Below are positions 55,251 through 64,000 of a DNA stretch of 64,000 nucleotides, in pieces. Source of the DNA: Effrenium voratum (taxonomy: Eukaryota; Sar; Dinophyceae; Suessiales; Symbiodiniaceae). A program made the position numbers and the translations under genes. Under the pieces are notes generated by a model. It had not been told where the DNA came from. It searched no databases and was given only the letters and a program-made list of their open reading frames with translations. Position 1 is the first letter of the stretch. Each line of letters begins with the position of its first letter. The stretch covers positions 65,001 to 129,000 of the forward strand of contig CAUJNA010002835.1 of NCBI GenBank assembly GCA_963377175.1, written 5' to 3'.

Positions 55251-55372
55251 CATATGGCTGTGGGTCGAAGCCAATGGTGCCATTTTGGGGTAGGTGAATT
55301 CACCCATTTTAGTCTATTTTAGTGGGGATTGGGATGTTCACTGGGGGTACGGGGTTTTGACCCATAGCCATA
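55251..55372 (+). mobile_element. Family-1 element, best-preserved copy
   Basis: 122 bp, ends ATATGGCTGTGGGTCGAAGCC and GGTTTTGACCCATAGCCATAT, which match as inverted repeats at about 18 of 21 positions. Interior: GGTGCCATTTTGGGGTAGG, ATTCACCCATTTTAGTC and GGGATGTTCACTGGGGGTACGG. No coding frame. Confidence 0.85.
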
Positions 55373-55538
55373 TTCTGCACAATCTAGATTTTGCAATGAA
55401 CGGTTCCTGTCAAAATTCCTTATGCCCGGTGTGTATTCGCTAGTAGTCTGCTCAAGTCAGCCCCCATCCCATACCCGGTCCACATCAATTAAGTGGGGCA
55501 CCTGATTTTTTCCCCCTTCTTTTCCTTGCTTCGTTTTT

Positions 55539-55740
55539 CCCCAACAGCTGAAAAGCTTTGGGGTCTCAGCCCAGATAGGCTGCGGGGTGGTCCGGGGCGG
55601 CCATGAGGTAAGGTTCCACGAGGGTTCCACCAGGGTTCCAGCAGGGTTCCACGAGGGTTCCACGAGGTTCTGCGAGGGCTGCGGGGTGGTGCGAGCACTA
55701 AAAACAGACCGCATGCTGTTGGGCATATCACCTGAGCTTA
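55539..55740. repeat. 200-bp dispersed repeat, copy 1
   Basis: From CCCCAACAGCTGAAAAGC to GGGCATATCACCTGAGCTT. It contains five to six internal 13-bp units (GGGTTCCACCA / GGGTTCCACGA). A second copy lies at 59421-59625. Confidence 0.85.
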
Positions 55741-56225
55741 TTTTTTTTTGAACGAAAGATCTCAGAAAGACCAAGCACACAAGTGGGCATGTCTTGGAGC
55801 TCCACTTCCATTGGAGCTCCAGACGAATTTTCTTGGCAGAAGCCCAGGATGACAACTGGATCACCACCGGCTGGGTGGTGTCAGAGAGGAGAGCGGGTCA
55901 TGCACCCCTCGGGGCGAAAACGCGAAAACGCTTCAGGTGCTTCAGGTTGATTGGGGCGAAAAAAGGTTTTATCTCACCCTGAAGCACCACATTTCACAAT
56001 GGCAACCCTTTCAACCAAAGATAAAAACAAGGGTTTCATGAGGGTCACTGCAGGGTTCGCGCAGGTGGCAGGACAATCATGCTGTCTGTGTATTTCAGTG
56101 AGGCCCTACCTGAACCTTTGCTGGGTGCGAAAGCACCCATCATTTCTTACCAAAAGGACAATTCAAAGGGTATGGGATTTCTTTCGACAGTTTACAACTT
56201 AAGTACTCATGACCAGCTTCATCAC

Positions 56226-56332
56226 GTGAGCCACAAATCAAAACCCGGGCAGATGCAGGGTAGGGTGTGAGTCCCTTTCTTGACTCTGTACACGGTTGGG
56301 TAGACCCCGACAAGGGTTTGAGCACCACTCAG
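56226..56332 (+). mobile_element. Family-4 introner-like element
   Basis: GTGAGCCACAAATCAAAACCCGG to GGGTTTGAGCACCACTCAG: the ends are imperfect inverted repeats and at the same time a GT donor and AG acceptor. Length 107 bp. Another GTGAG follows at once. Confidence 0.6.
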
Positions 56333-57142
56333 GTGAGAGACTCAGATTCTGCCTGCTTTTATGGGGATTGTCAAAAAACCTCCATTTGGGTTTGTCTTTT
56401 CTTTTTATTTAGGGACCCCACAAATATGTGGTTTCCCTTTGGTTTCCCCTCAACACGCCCGCAAAAAGGGTACCCTTAGAAAAGACGCACCCACTGGCAG
56501 CAACAGTCAGCATTATGACTTCTCGCAGATGGGTTTGGCCCGGAGGCTGGTCTTGGTTAGGATGAAGATTGCTAAGGGATGGCCAACCATCAACTTTATA
56601 AATGGGTGCCTTCGCCGCCGTGTGGATTCTTTACACGGTTCTGGGTGCACTATATTAATACCCTCCCTCCAACAACCATAGAAGCTGAAGGGGGGGTTTG
56701 GACACCTACTTTTCTTTTGGGTCCCGAAGGCGTTGTCCACTTCTATGTTTGCTACCGCACTTCCTGAAAAATCTGGAGACTCTGCTTTTTGGGTTTAGAC
56801 CACTTTTGGTGGATAGAACGAGTTCCAGTTGACTTTTTTCGGCCAATCCACTCGATCAGAAGCGAGTGTTGGAGGGTAGCGATGGGTTTTGACCTCCGCC
56901 TCAGGTGAGTTTTGGACGGTACCGGTCAAGGGAAACCCCCCGGCCGTAAATGGGTGCTTTGCCGCCTTTTTCTCATTTTCTGCCCATGGGTTCTGGGCAG
57001 ATCCTTTTCTTCTGCAAAACCACGTCGCCGGAGCGCTACTAGGTCCCCCAGCAGTGCCCTTTTGGAGGGTTCCCCTACCAAAATAGACTACAGAAGAAGA
57101 ATCGGGTACCCTTATTCCAATCCCTACTTCTGGAGGACTTAG

Positions 57143-57223
57143 GTTAAGTGGAAAACGGGCCATGCAATTGTCAGTGGGACTGCATCTGCCGGGTCGGTTT
57201 GCGACCGACCTATGCCGCCTGAG
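57143..57223 (+). CDS. Possible exon ending at an introner-like element
   Basis: AG|GTT AAG TGG opens 27 codons (VKWKTGHAIVSGTASAGSVC then DRPMPPE) ending at GTGAGT, phase 0. That donor is the first base of a family-4-like left end (GTGAGTCACATATCAAAATCCGG at 57224). It does not phase with the acyltransferase exon at 57476, so an intervening exon would be needed if they are linked. Confidence 0.3.
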
Positions 57224-57475
57224 GTGAGTCACATATCAAAATCCGGTTGTAAAGAATGAAGAAGGCGGATGTTCGCAACGATTTCTGGCAAGGGGATTGT
57301 CCCTTAACCTCCATCTACCCGAATCGGTGTTGAGCCCGTGGCTCATGTGGCCAACACGCAGAATTTAGGTAATCACAATCCATGTCGATTCATCATCTGA
57401 ACCAATGAAAACTCCTTCATAAATTCCGGGACTGTAGCATCCCGCTTTGAGCGTGCGAGCCGCAGCAGGCACAAG

Positions 57476-57521
57476 GCCAGTGATGTTGATGGACAGGTCG
57501 TTCATGGCGTCTGCCCATGAC
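57476..57521 (+). CDS. Acyltransferase exon 1 (as recognised)
   Basis: PVMLMDRSFMASAHD; GC donor (GAC before GCGGAA) gives phase 0 to VSFCRGELPI across a 72-bp intron. The 5' boundary could also be 57481. The start codon exon may lie upstream. Confidence 0.5.
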
Positions 57522-60500
57522 GCGGAATTGCTCTTTCAGGGCACCCCAAGTCGCATGCTGGGACTCTCTGGATACAAATGATTTGTGGCTCAGGTGAGCT
57601 TCTGCCGGGGCGAGCTACCGATCACTTGGCTGCGGGATCGCCTGGCCCGGCTGCTGGCGGCGAACCCCTGGCTCGGGGGCCGCCTCGTGCGGAAGAGCGA
57701 GGCCGAGAAGCTTGGGGGGATTCGGTTTGGCCAAGTTTAAGGCCGAAATGAGGGTTGGGCCTTTTTTTTGGGGGTGTGTGTTTTTTCCTCCGCCCCGAGG
57801 GTCGGGTTGGTTGGTTTGGGGCGGAATAGGACAGGCATGGATGAGGCCAAACATCCATCCTTCGGTTCTACCCTCTGAGTCTGAGTGGATGTGTTTGGGG
57901 GGGCTACTGGCTTCTTCAGCGTTCTCTGTTTCAGTAGCCTAGATACCTTTAGCCTTTTGCTCTTTGCTTCAACCACCAACTGGGTGTGGAAAAAATTAGA
58001 CCGGGATATGGACCGCAGGTTTTAGTCCTTTGCCAGGGCAACCCATCTTGGGTACCTATTTTTGACAACCACGCCCAAGGGGCAGACACCTCGACGGAGT
58101 TCCAGTGCTCAGTTCGGAGAATCGCACGGGGCTGACGACCACACCCATGGCCAAAGCACGTGATGCAGGCGAGGTGAGCAGAAAACCAGTGAGCCACAAT
58201 CAAAACCCGGGTAGATGAACATTTGTAAAGGATACTCCCAACCATACATAGACCATTTTTCATACTGGGTTTTGAGTATGACTCAGGCGTGTTCCTTGTC
58301 TTCGATGGAAGCATGTTCACTCCCACCGTCCCGTGCTCATTCTTGTTTTCCTTCGGGCTCCGCATTTTTCCGAGCTGGGTGTGGCGTGCCCGCCCCAAAA
58401 GAAGTCATCCGCTTTCCATGTGGTTTCACGTTAAAGCCCACCGAAAACGGGCACCTCCCACCGATGAACATGGAACCTGACGTTCAGGGGGTCCTGGTTT
58501 GAAACATTTTCCTTTGAAAGGGACATTTTGTCCCGAACGTCAGGTTCCGGCAGTGAAAAGGGTGGGAGTGTACTTGAAAAACTATCTAGCCTTGATTTGC
58601 CCCCATCCTGAAATGCAGTTCCTTTTTCTGTTTTGGGAACAAACAACTGGAGCTTTGGGGAGGGGTACTACTTCCCCCAAAAAAGACAGGCCAGCCAGGT
58701 GGGCGATGCGCTCAGCTCGGCTCTGATAGGTGTCCTTTTTTGGTTGATTTTGTTTAAACGTAGAGGGCGATTCCTGGTTTACCGGTGGTTCAATCAAATA
58801 CCAGGGCCATCTGGGTATGGGTCAAAGTTAAACCACCAGGAATGGGACCGCAGGTTTGAGTCCTTGTTTCCATTTACCAGGGCAACCCACTTTGGGGTTA
58901 CCATATTTTTGACAGCCACAGCCACTTGGCCAGGGGTCAAGAAACATCAAGCGTAAATAAAAAAAATAGGGTTGTGAATTCACCTACCCCAAAATGGGGA
59001 TCGATCCCAGTGGTGTCCAACCAAAACGGACCGAGACTGACGTGTCGGCTCGTCTGTCAGGCGGTGTACCTCAGCTTCGGGTGTGACGCCGATGCCGAGC
59101 GGCACTTGCAGCTCCTGGGGCTGGGGGCCTCAGCACCCCCCCCCCCCCACCCCAGGGCCCACCTTCCCTCTCTTCTAGTGGAAGGCTTGACTGCTACACG
59201 GATCTTTTAGACTCTTCTTGGGAAATCACAGGGGTTTTACTTTTCGCAGGGGGGGCAGCAGCAACCAAGAAGGTGTCAACTCTATATCAAGCAAGGGAAG
59301 TGTATATATATATATATATATGCATCTGTTGTGTGCGGGGTTGTTCTTTGAGGGTACGCTTTCCAGGTTGGTTTGAAGGGAAGCAATGAGGAACATATTT
59401 TTCGTGCGCGTCACTTTGTTCCCCAACAGCTGAAAGCTTTGGGGTCTCAGCCCAGACAGGCTCCGGGGTGGTCCGGGGCAGCCCTGAGGTAAGGTTCCAC
59501 GAGGGTTCCACCAGGGTTCCACCAGGGTTCCACGAGCTTCTGCAAGGGCTGTGGGTTGGTGCGAGCACTAAGAAGAGAGCACTAAAAAGAGCTCCGCATG
59601 CTGTTGGGGATATCACCCGAGCTTTTTTGTTTGGGGGGGGCGCGTCCCCGTCAAATGCCACAAGCCCAAATTCAGGTATCCCCTAATTGGTGGAGTGGAT
59701 TAGTGGTTGGGGGATTTGAACCCCCGATTCTTGTGGATAAGTGACAAATCATGGAACCGGAACTAGGCCAGCCCTGGCTTGAAGACGCTTTGGGATACAG
59801 TCATCCTCCCCTCCCCAACGCGACTTCTGCTATCTACATTCATCGTGTAGTCACATGAGAGGTCTGAGCTTGTTTTTGTGGGCCAATTTTTGTTTGCCAG
59901 GGCTTGGAAGCGCAGGGATGGGGTGGGCCTGTTCTCCGGTCTCAGCTTACTGGTGAGGAAACCCTAGCGCTAGTTTCAAGAGAGCGGTTCGTGACTGGAG
60001 AGAAGCTCAGGGCGCAGGGGGTTTCTGCTTCGACTTTTCCATGAAGGGACATGGACATGACCAATCAAGTGAAAGGGGGCTCAGCCCGTTTGGCCGAGAT
60101 CATTGTTTAAAGGCTCTCTGGTTTGACATGCCCTTATTTTGGCAGTGCGATTGGACCCCTCTCGGAATTTTGGCGGAGCGTACTTTGACTTTTGGGATGG
60201 CTAGTGGTTGGAAGGGAGCAGTTCCAGAGCTGGGGGCATCCCAATTTTGCTTTGAAAGAGGGAGCGGTTCAGGAGCTACTGATCGGATTTCTGCACGAGC
60301 ATGGTAGATGGCATCCCTCGCGCTTTCCGAGGCCCGACGTGATCCAAATCACCGCCGACATGCCTTACGAGCTCATCAGCCAGCAGGTGAGTGGCTCCCC
60401 AGCCGAAGTGAGGCCGGTTTGGTTCACAGTGGCTCACAAGGGTTCCCTCAGATTTGTGTTTTTCCGCTTGATTTTCTATACCAGCCCGCAAAAGGGACCC

Positions 60501-63274
60501 CCCCCGGGACAAAACATGAACAGAAAAAGGGAGATTGCTTCACCTCGGACGTCCTTCTGCACAAGGAGCCCTTGACCACCTGTCTTTTGGGGTATCTCCT
60601 GTTTTCGGAGGGGTGCGAATTTCAGAAACGTCATCTCTCCATTCCTGGCTCCAGATTTGCAGTGTCAACATTTGTGTTTGGGCTGACTCACACCCTTACT
60701 GGATGAGCATGGTTGCGGAGCAAAATGCTTTTTGGGTCAGAATTTTGCGATACGGGACATCCCTTTCGGAATTTTGAGGTGATGCTGTCTTGGGCATGCG
60801 CGGGATGCTTTAGCCCCCGGTCCTTTTGTGACGTTGGTATGGTTTGGATGTTTCGGAACATTTTTAACTACTCCCCTGCAACTTGAAATGAAACTCAGAA
60901 AAGGAGGTCCCCAAGGGGAGATTCCTCCAATAACTTTTGTTTCTTATTCTTTTTTCCGGTTCCATGTCAATTTGCAGGAGTGTAGATCCATGTGAGGTCT
61001 CGCCGAAGCCCCCCCGAAGCCTGGGCAGGTCGGGCATGGACTGCCTCCAGAACCCCCGCGAGCCCTTGATTCGGGTGTCCCTGTGCTGTGAAGCTGGTCC
61101 GGGCCTTGGCACGGGAAGCAGCTCAACAGTGTTTGGACGTGAATCCCCGCCAAAACGATGTCCACCAAAGGACGAAGGGATTCACTGCTGCGGTCCACAC
61201 CCCTTCACTGTAGTATTGCCAAGCCGCTTTGCATTGCATCTGTGGGCGAGAACGAACATGAGGATGTCAGTGTGGCATGCACCCGCATGGCATGGGTTTA
61301 TCACGTGGTTTCGCCTGCGAGTCTCCGCTCGCAGGCGATCGATTCGCGCTCATCGTGTCGCTATCTCACATCATTGCGGACGGGCGATTCGGCTGAGCTC
61401 GGTGACCTGTTTTGAAATGGATGGCCTGTGCCAGAAGCAAAGCACACCTTGCTTGCGGTAAGGAACTGATGAACATGTGTGGCAACCATTTCAAGGGGCA
61501 GGGGAGCCATGCCAGATTCGGAGTCTTGACCATGGCACGGCCAAAGGGGCTGGGGGGCGGGAGCGGGGGCCGGGGGGGGGGGGGTATGAGTCGCAGTCCG
61601 GAAGAAATGCAGATTCGTGGGGCCGCTTGGTTCATAGTAGGCCCGTTCGAAGTTCTACTTGGCAAAGCTGGCCAAACCTTCTCCTTCAAGGGCGCAGAGA
61701 TGTGGGCGGTGAAATCCGGAGCCGTTGGCCAAAAACGCCGCAACAATGTTTGATTTGCTGGCCCAGTTTTGAGACTTTGCTGGGAAACCATATCCCTAAG
61801 CTGCCAAGCGGAGTTTTCATGATAACATGTGGTCCGACTCACCAACGAGCAAGCCGAAATTTGGCACCGTGAGTCCAGTTCTGCGTCCACTTCCTTTGCG
61901 TCGCTCAGTGGCTTTAGTTCAGGGTCTCTGAATTCTGAATTAGCAAAGCCAGTGGAAGATGAAACTAGGGATGAAAAGGAACGGTTGCCCAACGATGCCA
62001 GGGCGTCGCCCTTCGCTTGCGAAGCAAGGTACACGTATCACCGGCTCTTCCACATGCTCACCAACCGCTCGGTGCCCGTGGTGGCTTTGAACCCTTGCCG
62101 GAAGCTGGAGTTCCACGAAAGGCGTCTCAAAGCGCTGGGGCGGCGCCTTAGCGGCAGGAATTTGGGACCCCCAAGGCAGGGCGTGGCGCGGAGGTGTGTG
62201 TGTGTGTGTGTGTGTTGGTGAAGCTACGGGATCCCCAAACACTTGATCACTTTGTGTGTGTGTGTGTGTTTTTTCAGAAGCTTGCAATGCAATCAAGAAT
62301 TTAGAGGGATTCCAGGCTATTTCATTGCTTCGAGTGTGGCGCGGAAGGGTCCAACAACCCAAACACGACGTACCGAGCCCTCGGCCCTCGGCCCGCGAGA
62401 GCTGAGGAAGGAGTACGAGTTCATCTACTCCCCGCAGTATGTGTTGAACTGCCTCATGAGCAAGGCACGGGCAAGTGTGGAAACCCCCACGCAACACCCA
62501 ACTACCCATGGACCCCAACTTCGGTGTGGTACCCATGTTGGAGTTGGTACCCGTGGTGTGGGTGAAGGGTTGGCCCCCGATTTGCAAGACCCAGTCTGGG
62601 GCCGCGAAGAACCTAGTTGCCACCTGCCCCTTGAAAAAAGAGAGGTTGCTCGACATTTCCTGTTATTTCTGTCTAAGTTTCATGCTCATGGTAGTTGCGC
62701 AATCAGGGACACTTAACTGGCCATGATTTCCTCCAAAAATGACCCCTCGTCCAATGAAATCACTCACCCGAGGGAAGCTTTCTCTCAGTGGGTGAACCAT
62801 GTTTCTATGAAGCCTATAGGGAATCCATTCTTTCGGTAGACATTTGGGGCCATCTCCTTGTGGTTCCTGCAGCTGGTTCTCCATGTTCCGCCCTTAGCCA
62901 GGTCTTCTTTGGCAAGCCCAAGTGTGGGAGCCTGATGCGGGGGGGGGGGGGGGTTGGGCAGCCAGCCACCACGCAGGTATCCGCGGTAGCCGCAGGCTGT
63001 GTTTCCTCGGTTAGGGCTTTGTTCTGTGGTGAAATCCATGTTGCACCACTTTACCATCCCTGGAACTGAAACGACATAAGGGTTCTCGGTAAATAGCGTC
63101 GGGGAAGCGAAATCCAAAACCCTGGGTTTCTTAAGTGGTCATAGCGAATCCAGGATTTCGCATCCGGATCGCTCGGGCCCACCAAAACCCACCAAGCCCA
63201 TCAGCCCCGGTGCCCGAGGCCGTGCGTACTTGGTGGACCCTGAGAAGGTGAAGCAGGCCAAGGCGGATGGATGA
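57476..63274 (+). CDS. CoA-dependent acyltransferase-like gene (CAT/BAHD/condensation fold), incomplete
   Basis: Ten plus-strand exons with fully compatible phases give about 228 residues. Landmarks in order: LMDRSF near the N-terminus; a helix LRDRLARLLAANPWLGGRLV that corresponds to the LxxxLxxxLxxxPxLAGRL helix of the superfamily; EPLIRVSL; the catalytic HxxxDG motif as SHIIADG followed by YTYHRLFHML; then LNPCRK, YVLNCLMSK and YLVDPEKVKQAK. The superfamily transfers acyl groups from a thioester to an amine or alcohol, with the motif His as base. Dinoflagellate genomes carry many such genes, but the substrate cannot be told here. Family members are usually about twice as long and have a second conserved motif near the C-terminus. 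That half is not seen, so the gene probably continues beyond the window. Six of nine donors are GC. Confidence 0.7.
57594..57701 (+). CDS. Acyltransferase exon 2
   Basis: 36 codons: VSFCRGELPITW then LRDRLARLLAANPWLGGRLV then RKSE, with strong third-position bias. GC donor (GAG before GCCGAG), phase 0. Confidence 0.75.
57977..58078 (+). mobile_element. Family-2 element
   Basis: CTGGGTGTGG near the left and TTTTTGACAACCACGCCCA at the right; interior GGACCGCAGGTTTTAGTCC and TTTGCCAGGGCAACCCATCTT. Its end abuts an AG|G that looks like an acceptor. Confidence 0.55.
58189..58286 (+). mobile_element. Family-4 introner-like element
   Basis: 98 bp, GTGAGCCACAATCAAAACCCGG to CTGGGTTTTGAGTATGACTCAG. 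The ends are inverted repeats at about 17 of 22 positions and form GT...AG. A second GTGAGC lies 15 bp upstream at 58174. Confidence 0.7.
58726..58805 (+). repeat. Family-3 dispersed repeat
   Basis: ATAGGTGTCCTTTTTTTGGTTG, then GAGGGCGATTCCTGGTTTACC; directly followed by a family-2 element. Confidence 0.6.
58806..58928 (+). mobile_element. Family-2 element
   Basis: GGCCATCTGGGTATGGGTCAAAG to TTTTTGACAGCCACAGCCACTTGGCC. Interior GGGACCGCAGGTTTGAGTCC and CATTTACCAGGGCAACCC, as in 27258-27367. Confidence 0.75.
59061..59119 (+). CDS. Acyltransferase exon 3
   Basis: AVYLSFGCDADAERHLQLL plus GG; GC donor (CTGGG before GCTGGG), phase 2, completed by G of the next exon. Confidence 0.65.
59421..59625. 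repeat. 200-bp dispersed repeat, copy 2
   Basis: CCCCAACAGCTGAAAGC to GATATCACCCGAGCTT, about 85% like 55539-55740 by eye, with four internal GGGTTCCAC units and a 20-bp insertion (AAGAGAGCACTA). Confidence 0.85.
60332..60386 (+). CDS. Acyltransferase exon 4
   Basis: G then PDVIQITADMPYELISQQ, all third positions compatible with the bias; consensus GTGAGT donor, phase 0. Confidence 0.7.
60997..61087 (+). CDS. Acyltransferase exon 5
   Basis: VSPKPPRSLGRSGMDCLQ then NPREPLIRVSLC plus T. The donor GTGAAG gives phase 1, which fits the next exon's two leading bases. An earlier GT (61075) would break phase. Confidence 0.65.
61335..61383 (+). CDS. Acyltransferase exon 6, catalytic motif
   Basis: GC completing Cys, then DRFALIVSLSHIIADG with the HxxxDG active site. 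GC donor (GG before GCGATT), phase 2; the split Gly is completed by G of exon 7 (ADG-YTYHRL). Confidence 0.8.
61558..61586 (+). other. G-rich tract with quadruplex potential
   Basis: Runs GGGG, GGG, GGGGG, then a G12 tract within about 35 bp in the intron after exon 6. Similar G runs lie at 36551, 48021 (GGGGT repeats) and 62938. Confidence 0.6.
62029..62139 (+). CDS. Acyltransferase exon 7
   Basis: YTYHRLFHMLTNRSVPVV then ALNPCRKLEFHERRLKAL plus GG. This directly follows the catalytic motif, as expected. GC donor (CTGGG before GCGGCG), phase 2. Confidence 0.8.
62193..62272 (+). repeat. Two (GT)n microsatellites
   Basis: (GT)n at about 62193-62215 and 62253-62270, in the 267-bp intron between acyltransferase exons 7 and 8. 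Shorter ones: (CA)n near 47161, (GT)n near 48391, (TA)n near 33661 and 59303. Confidence 0.9.
62407..62464 (+). CDS. Acyltransferase exon 8
   Basis: G completing Gly, then KEYEFIYSPQYVLNCLMSK; GC donor (AAG before GCACGG), phase 0. Acceptor GCTGAG|G is set by phase. Confidence 0.75.
62902..62953 (+). CDS. Acyltransferase exon 9, ends in a poly-G tract
   Basis: VFFGKPKCGSLMR followed by a run of 16 G (62939-62954), read as Gly codons up to a GT donor at 62954. Alternatively a GC donor at 62930 (GGGA before GCCTGA) ends the exon after VFFGKPKCG with the same phase, giving CGS-RAYLVDPEKV. Both keep the frame; I cannot choose. Confidence 0.65.
63219..63274 (+). CDS. Acyltransferase exon 10
   Basis: GC completing Gly or Ser, then RAYLVDPEKVKQAK. 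If read on, ADG and TGA follow (63272-63274). But AAG before GCGGAT at 63263 is a typical GC donor here, and family length argues that the gene continues, so the stop is probably intronic. Confidence 0.65.
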
Positions 63275-63915
63275 GTCAGAGAGCCTCTGACTCCATCCAG
63301 ATTTGGACCAGTTTCTAAGGGCCGTGGGTTTTCTTTGGCGGGCTTTAAGGTGGAAACCCGGAAAACCAACGCCAGTTTGGGGGTTCCCTAAAAGAAGAGG
63401 CACATCTTTCGAGGGTACTTGGACGTTTGGGGTTGGTGTAAAGGTGAACAACGAAACCTCTTTGGAGGGTTCCCTAATTTCGAGACAAAGCCTTTTGTGC
63501 TTGTCCTTGCCAAGGGCAATGATTCAGTTCCCTACAACCAGAAGAAGAGGCGATGCTTGGTGTGAGGCATTTTTGAGAGAAATGAACCCCCAGCGTCAAG
63601 GGGGCGAGCTGTGGGAATCTTGGCCGGGTAGGGTTCCTGGGGCCTTTCTTCCTGGGAAGCTTTCAGAGCCGCGAGGTTTTCGGGGACTGGGATCCCCGAT
63701 CCCTTTTCGGGTTGGGCAGAGGTGGCGTTTCGAGACATGTTCTTACCCCAAGAAAAAGGAGTCTCAGCTCCCTGGACATTGCTGGGGGTCATTCTTTTGG
63801 CTGCTGGGGGCTATCAAAGTCCGCAAATGGGGCTTGTTTCCCGAAAAACCCACCACTCAGCGGGTGACTTTGATCATGGGCAAACAAAGAGCCCAGTATA
63901 TTCTCGGAATTTCAG

Positions 63916-64000
63916 AAGGCTTCACCGGACCCGGATCCCGCCACCCGCGGGCTCCTGGGCTCCTTGCCAGGCGCGGGAGGGGGCGGCCTTTGTGTCCACG
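63916..64000 (+). CDS. Possible next acyltransferase exon, cut by the window end
   Basis: After GAATTTCAG a frame KASPDPDPATRGLLGSLPG opens in phase 0, matching a GC donor at 63263, with moderately biased third positions. No family motif is visible. Confidence 0.25.

Noticed and set aside
58080..58173. Exon GRHLDGVPVLSSENRTG.. between acyltransferase exons 2 and 3
   Set aside because: It has an acceptor, an open frame and a GTGAGC donor, but it starts with one leading base whereas exon 2 ends in phase 0, and exons 2 and 3 join directly in phase.
59690..59775. tRNA gene on the minus strand
   Set aside because: A perfect T arm (GGGGG-TTCAAAT-CCCCC) and an A-box-like segment exist, but the 3' acceptor AACCACT has no partner 60 nt upstream and the anticodon loop cannot be closed.

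Overview
This window looks like nuclear DNA of a dinoflagellate, most likely a Symbiodiniaceae-type genome. Three things point that way. Genes are cut into many very short exons spread over long introns. Most recognisable introns start with GC rather than GT (12 of 15 in one gene, 6 of 9 in another), and nearly all acceptors are AG followed by G. The introns are full of short terminal-inverted-repeat elements and minisatellites. There is no bacterial gene packing. Exons were placed by reading frame, phase and family resemblance, so boundaries are predictions.

Layout. 1-2074 is GAT/ATC low-complexity DNA arranged as a large inverted repeat around about 1285. 2325-3683 holds two well-supported exons of an unrecognised plus-strand gene. 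From about 3.7 to 22 kb I find no supportable gene. That stretch contains a 330-bp direct duplication (9217/10644), a 1.9-kb near-tandem duplication (12985/14884, about 99% alike over most of its length), older diverged copies and a few small inverted-repeat elements.

From about 22.4 kb onward the character changes to exon-and-element DNA, and every exon I can support is on the plus strand. 22392-27456 has scattered exons of one or more unrecognised genes, including a clean terminal exon ending at 25660. 28706-29068 is a remnant of a DDE transposase of the ISXO2/IS1595 (Merlin-like) kind. 29498-48581 is a nearly complete malate dehydrogenase (MDH) gene: 16 exons that join in phase into about 340 residues with all catalytic residues present. 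Three exon-quality segments in its largest intron (32292-34268) and one in a later intron (46376) do not belong to MDH.

49715-50745 is a T-rich minisatellite. 51330-51380 is an exon carrying a dual-specificity-phosphatase active site. 52991-53098 is an unassigned terminal exon. 53295-54985 is a compound satellite made of four different repeat arrays, two of them inverted copies of each other. 57476-63274 contains ten phase-compatible exons of a CoA-dependent acyltransferase-like gene (chloramphenicol-acetyltransferase/BAHD/condensation fold) with an SHIIADG active-site motif. Its C-terminal part is not found and probably lies beyond the window.

The genes do not form an operon or an obvious pathway. 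MDH belongs to central carbon metabolism, and the acyltransferase family transfers acyl groups onto unknown acceptors. The most interesting general signals are the GC-dominated splice code, short inverted-repeat elements whose ends look like ready-made splice sites (introner-like), foreign exons inside MDH introns, and the palindromic and compound satellites.
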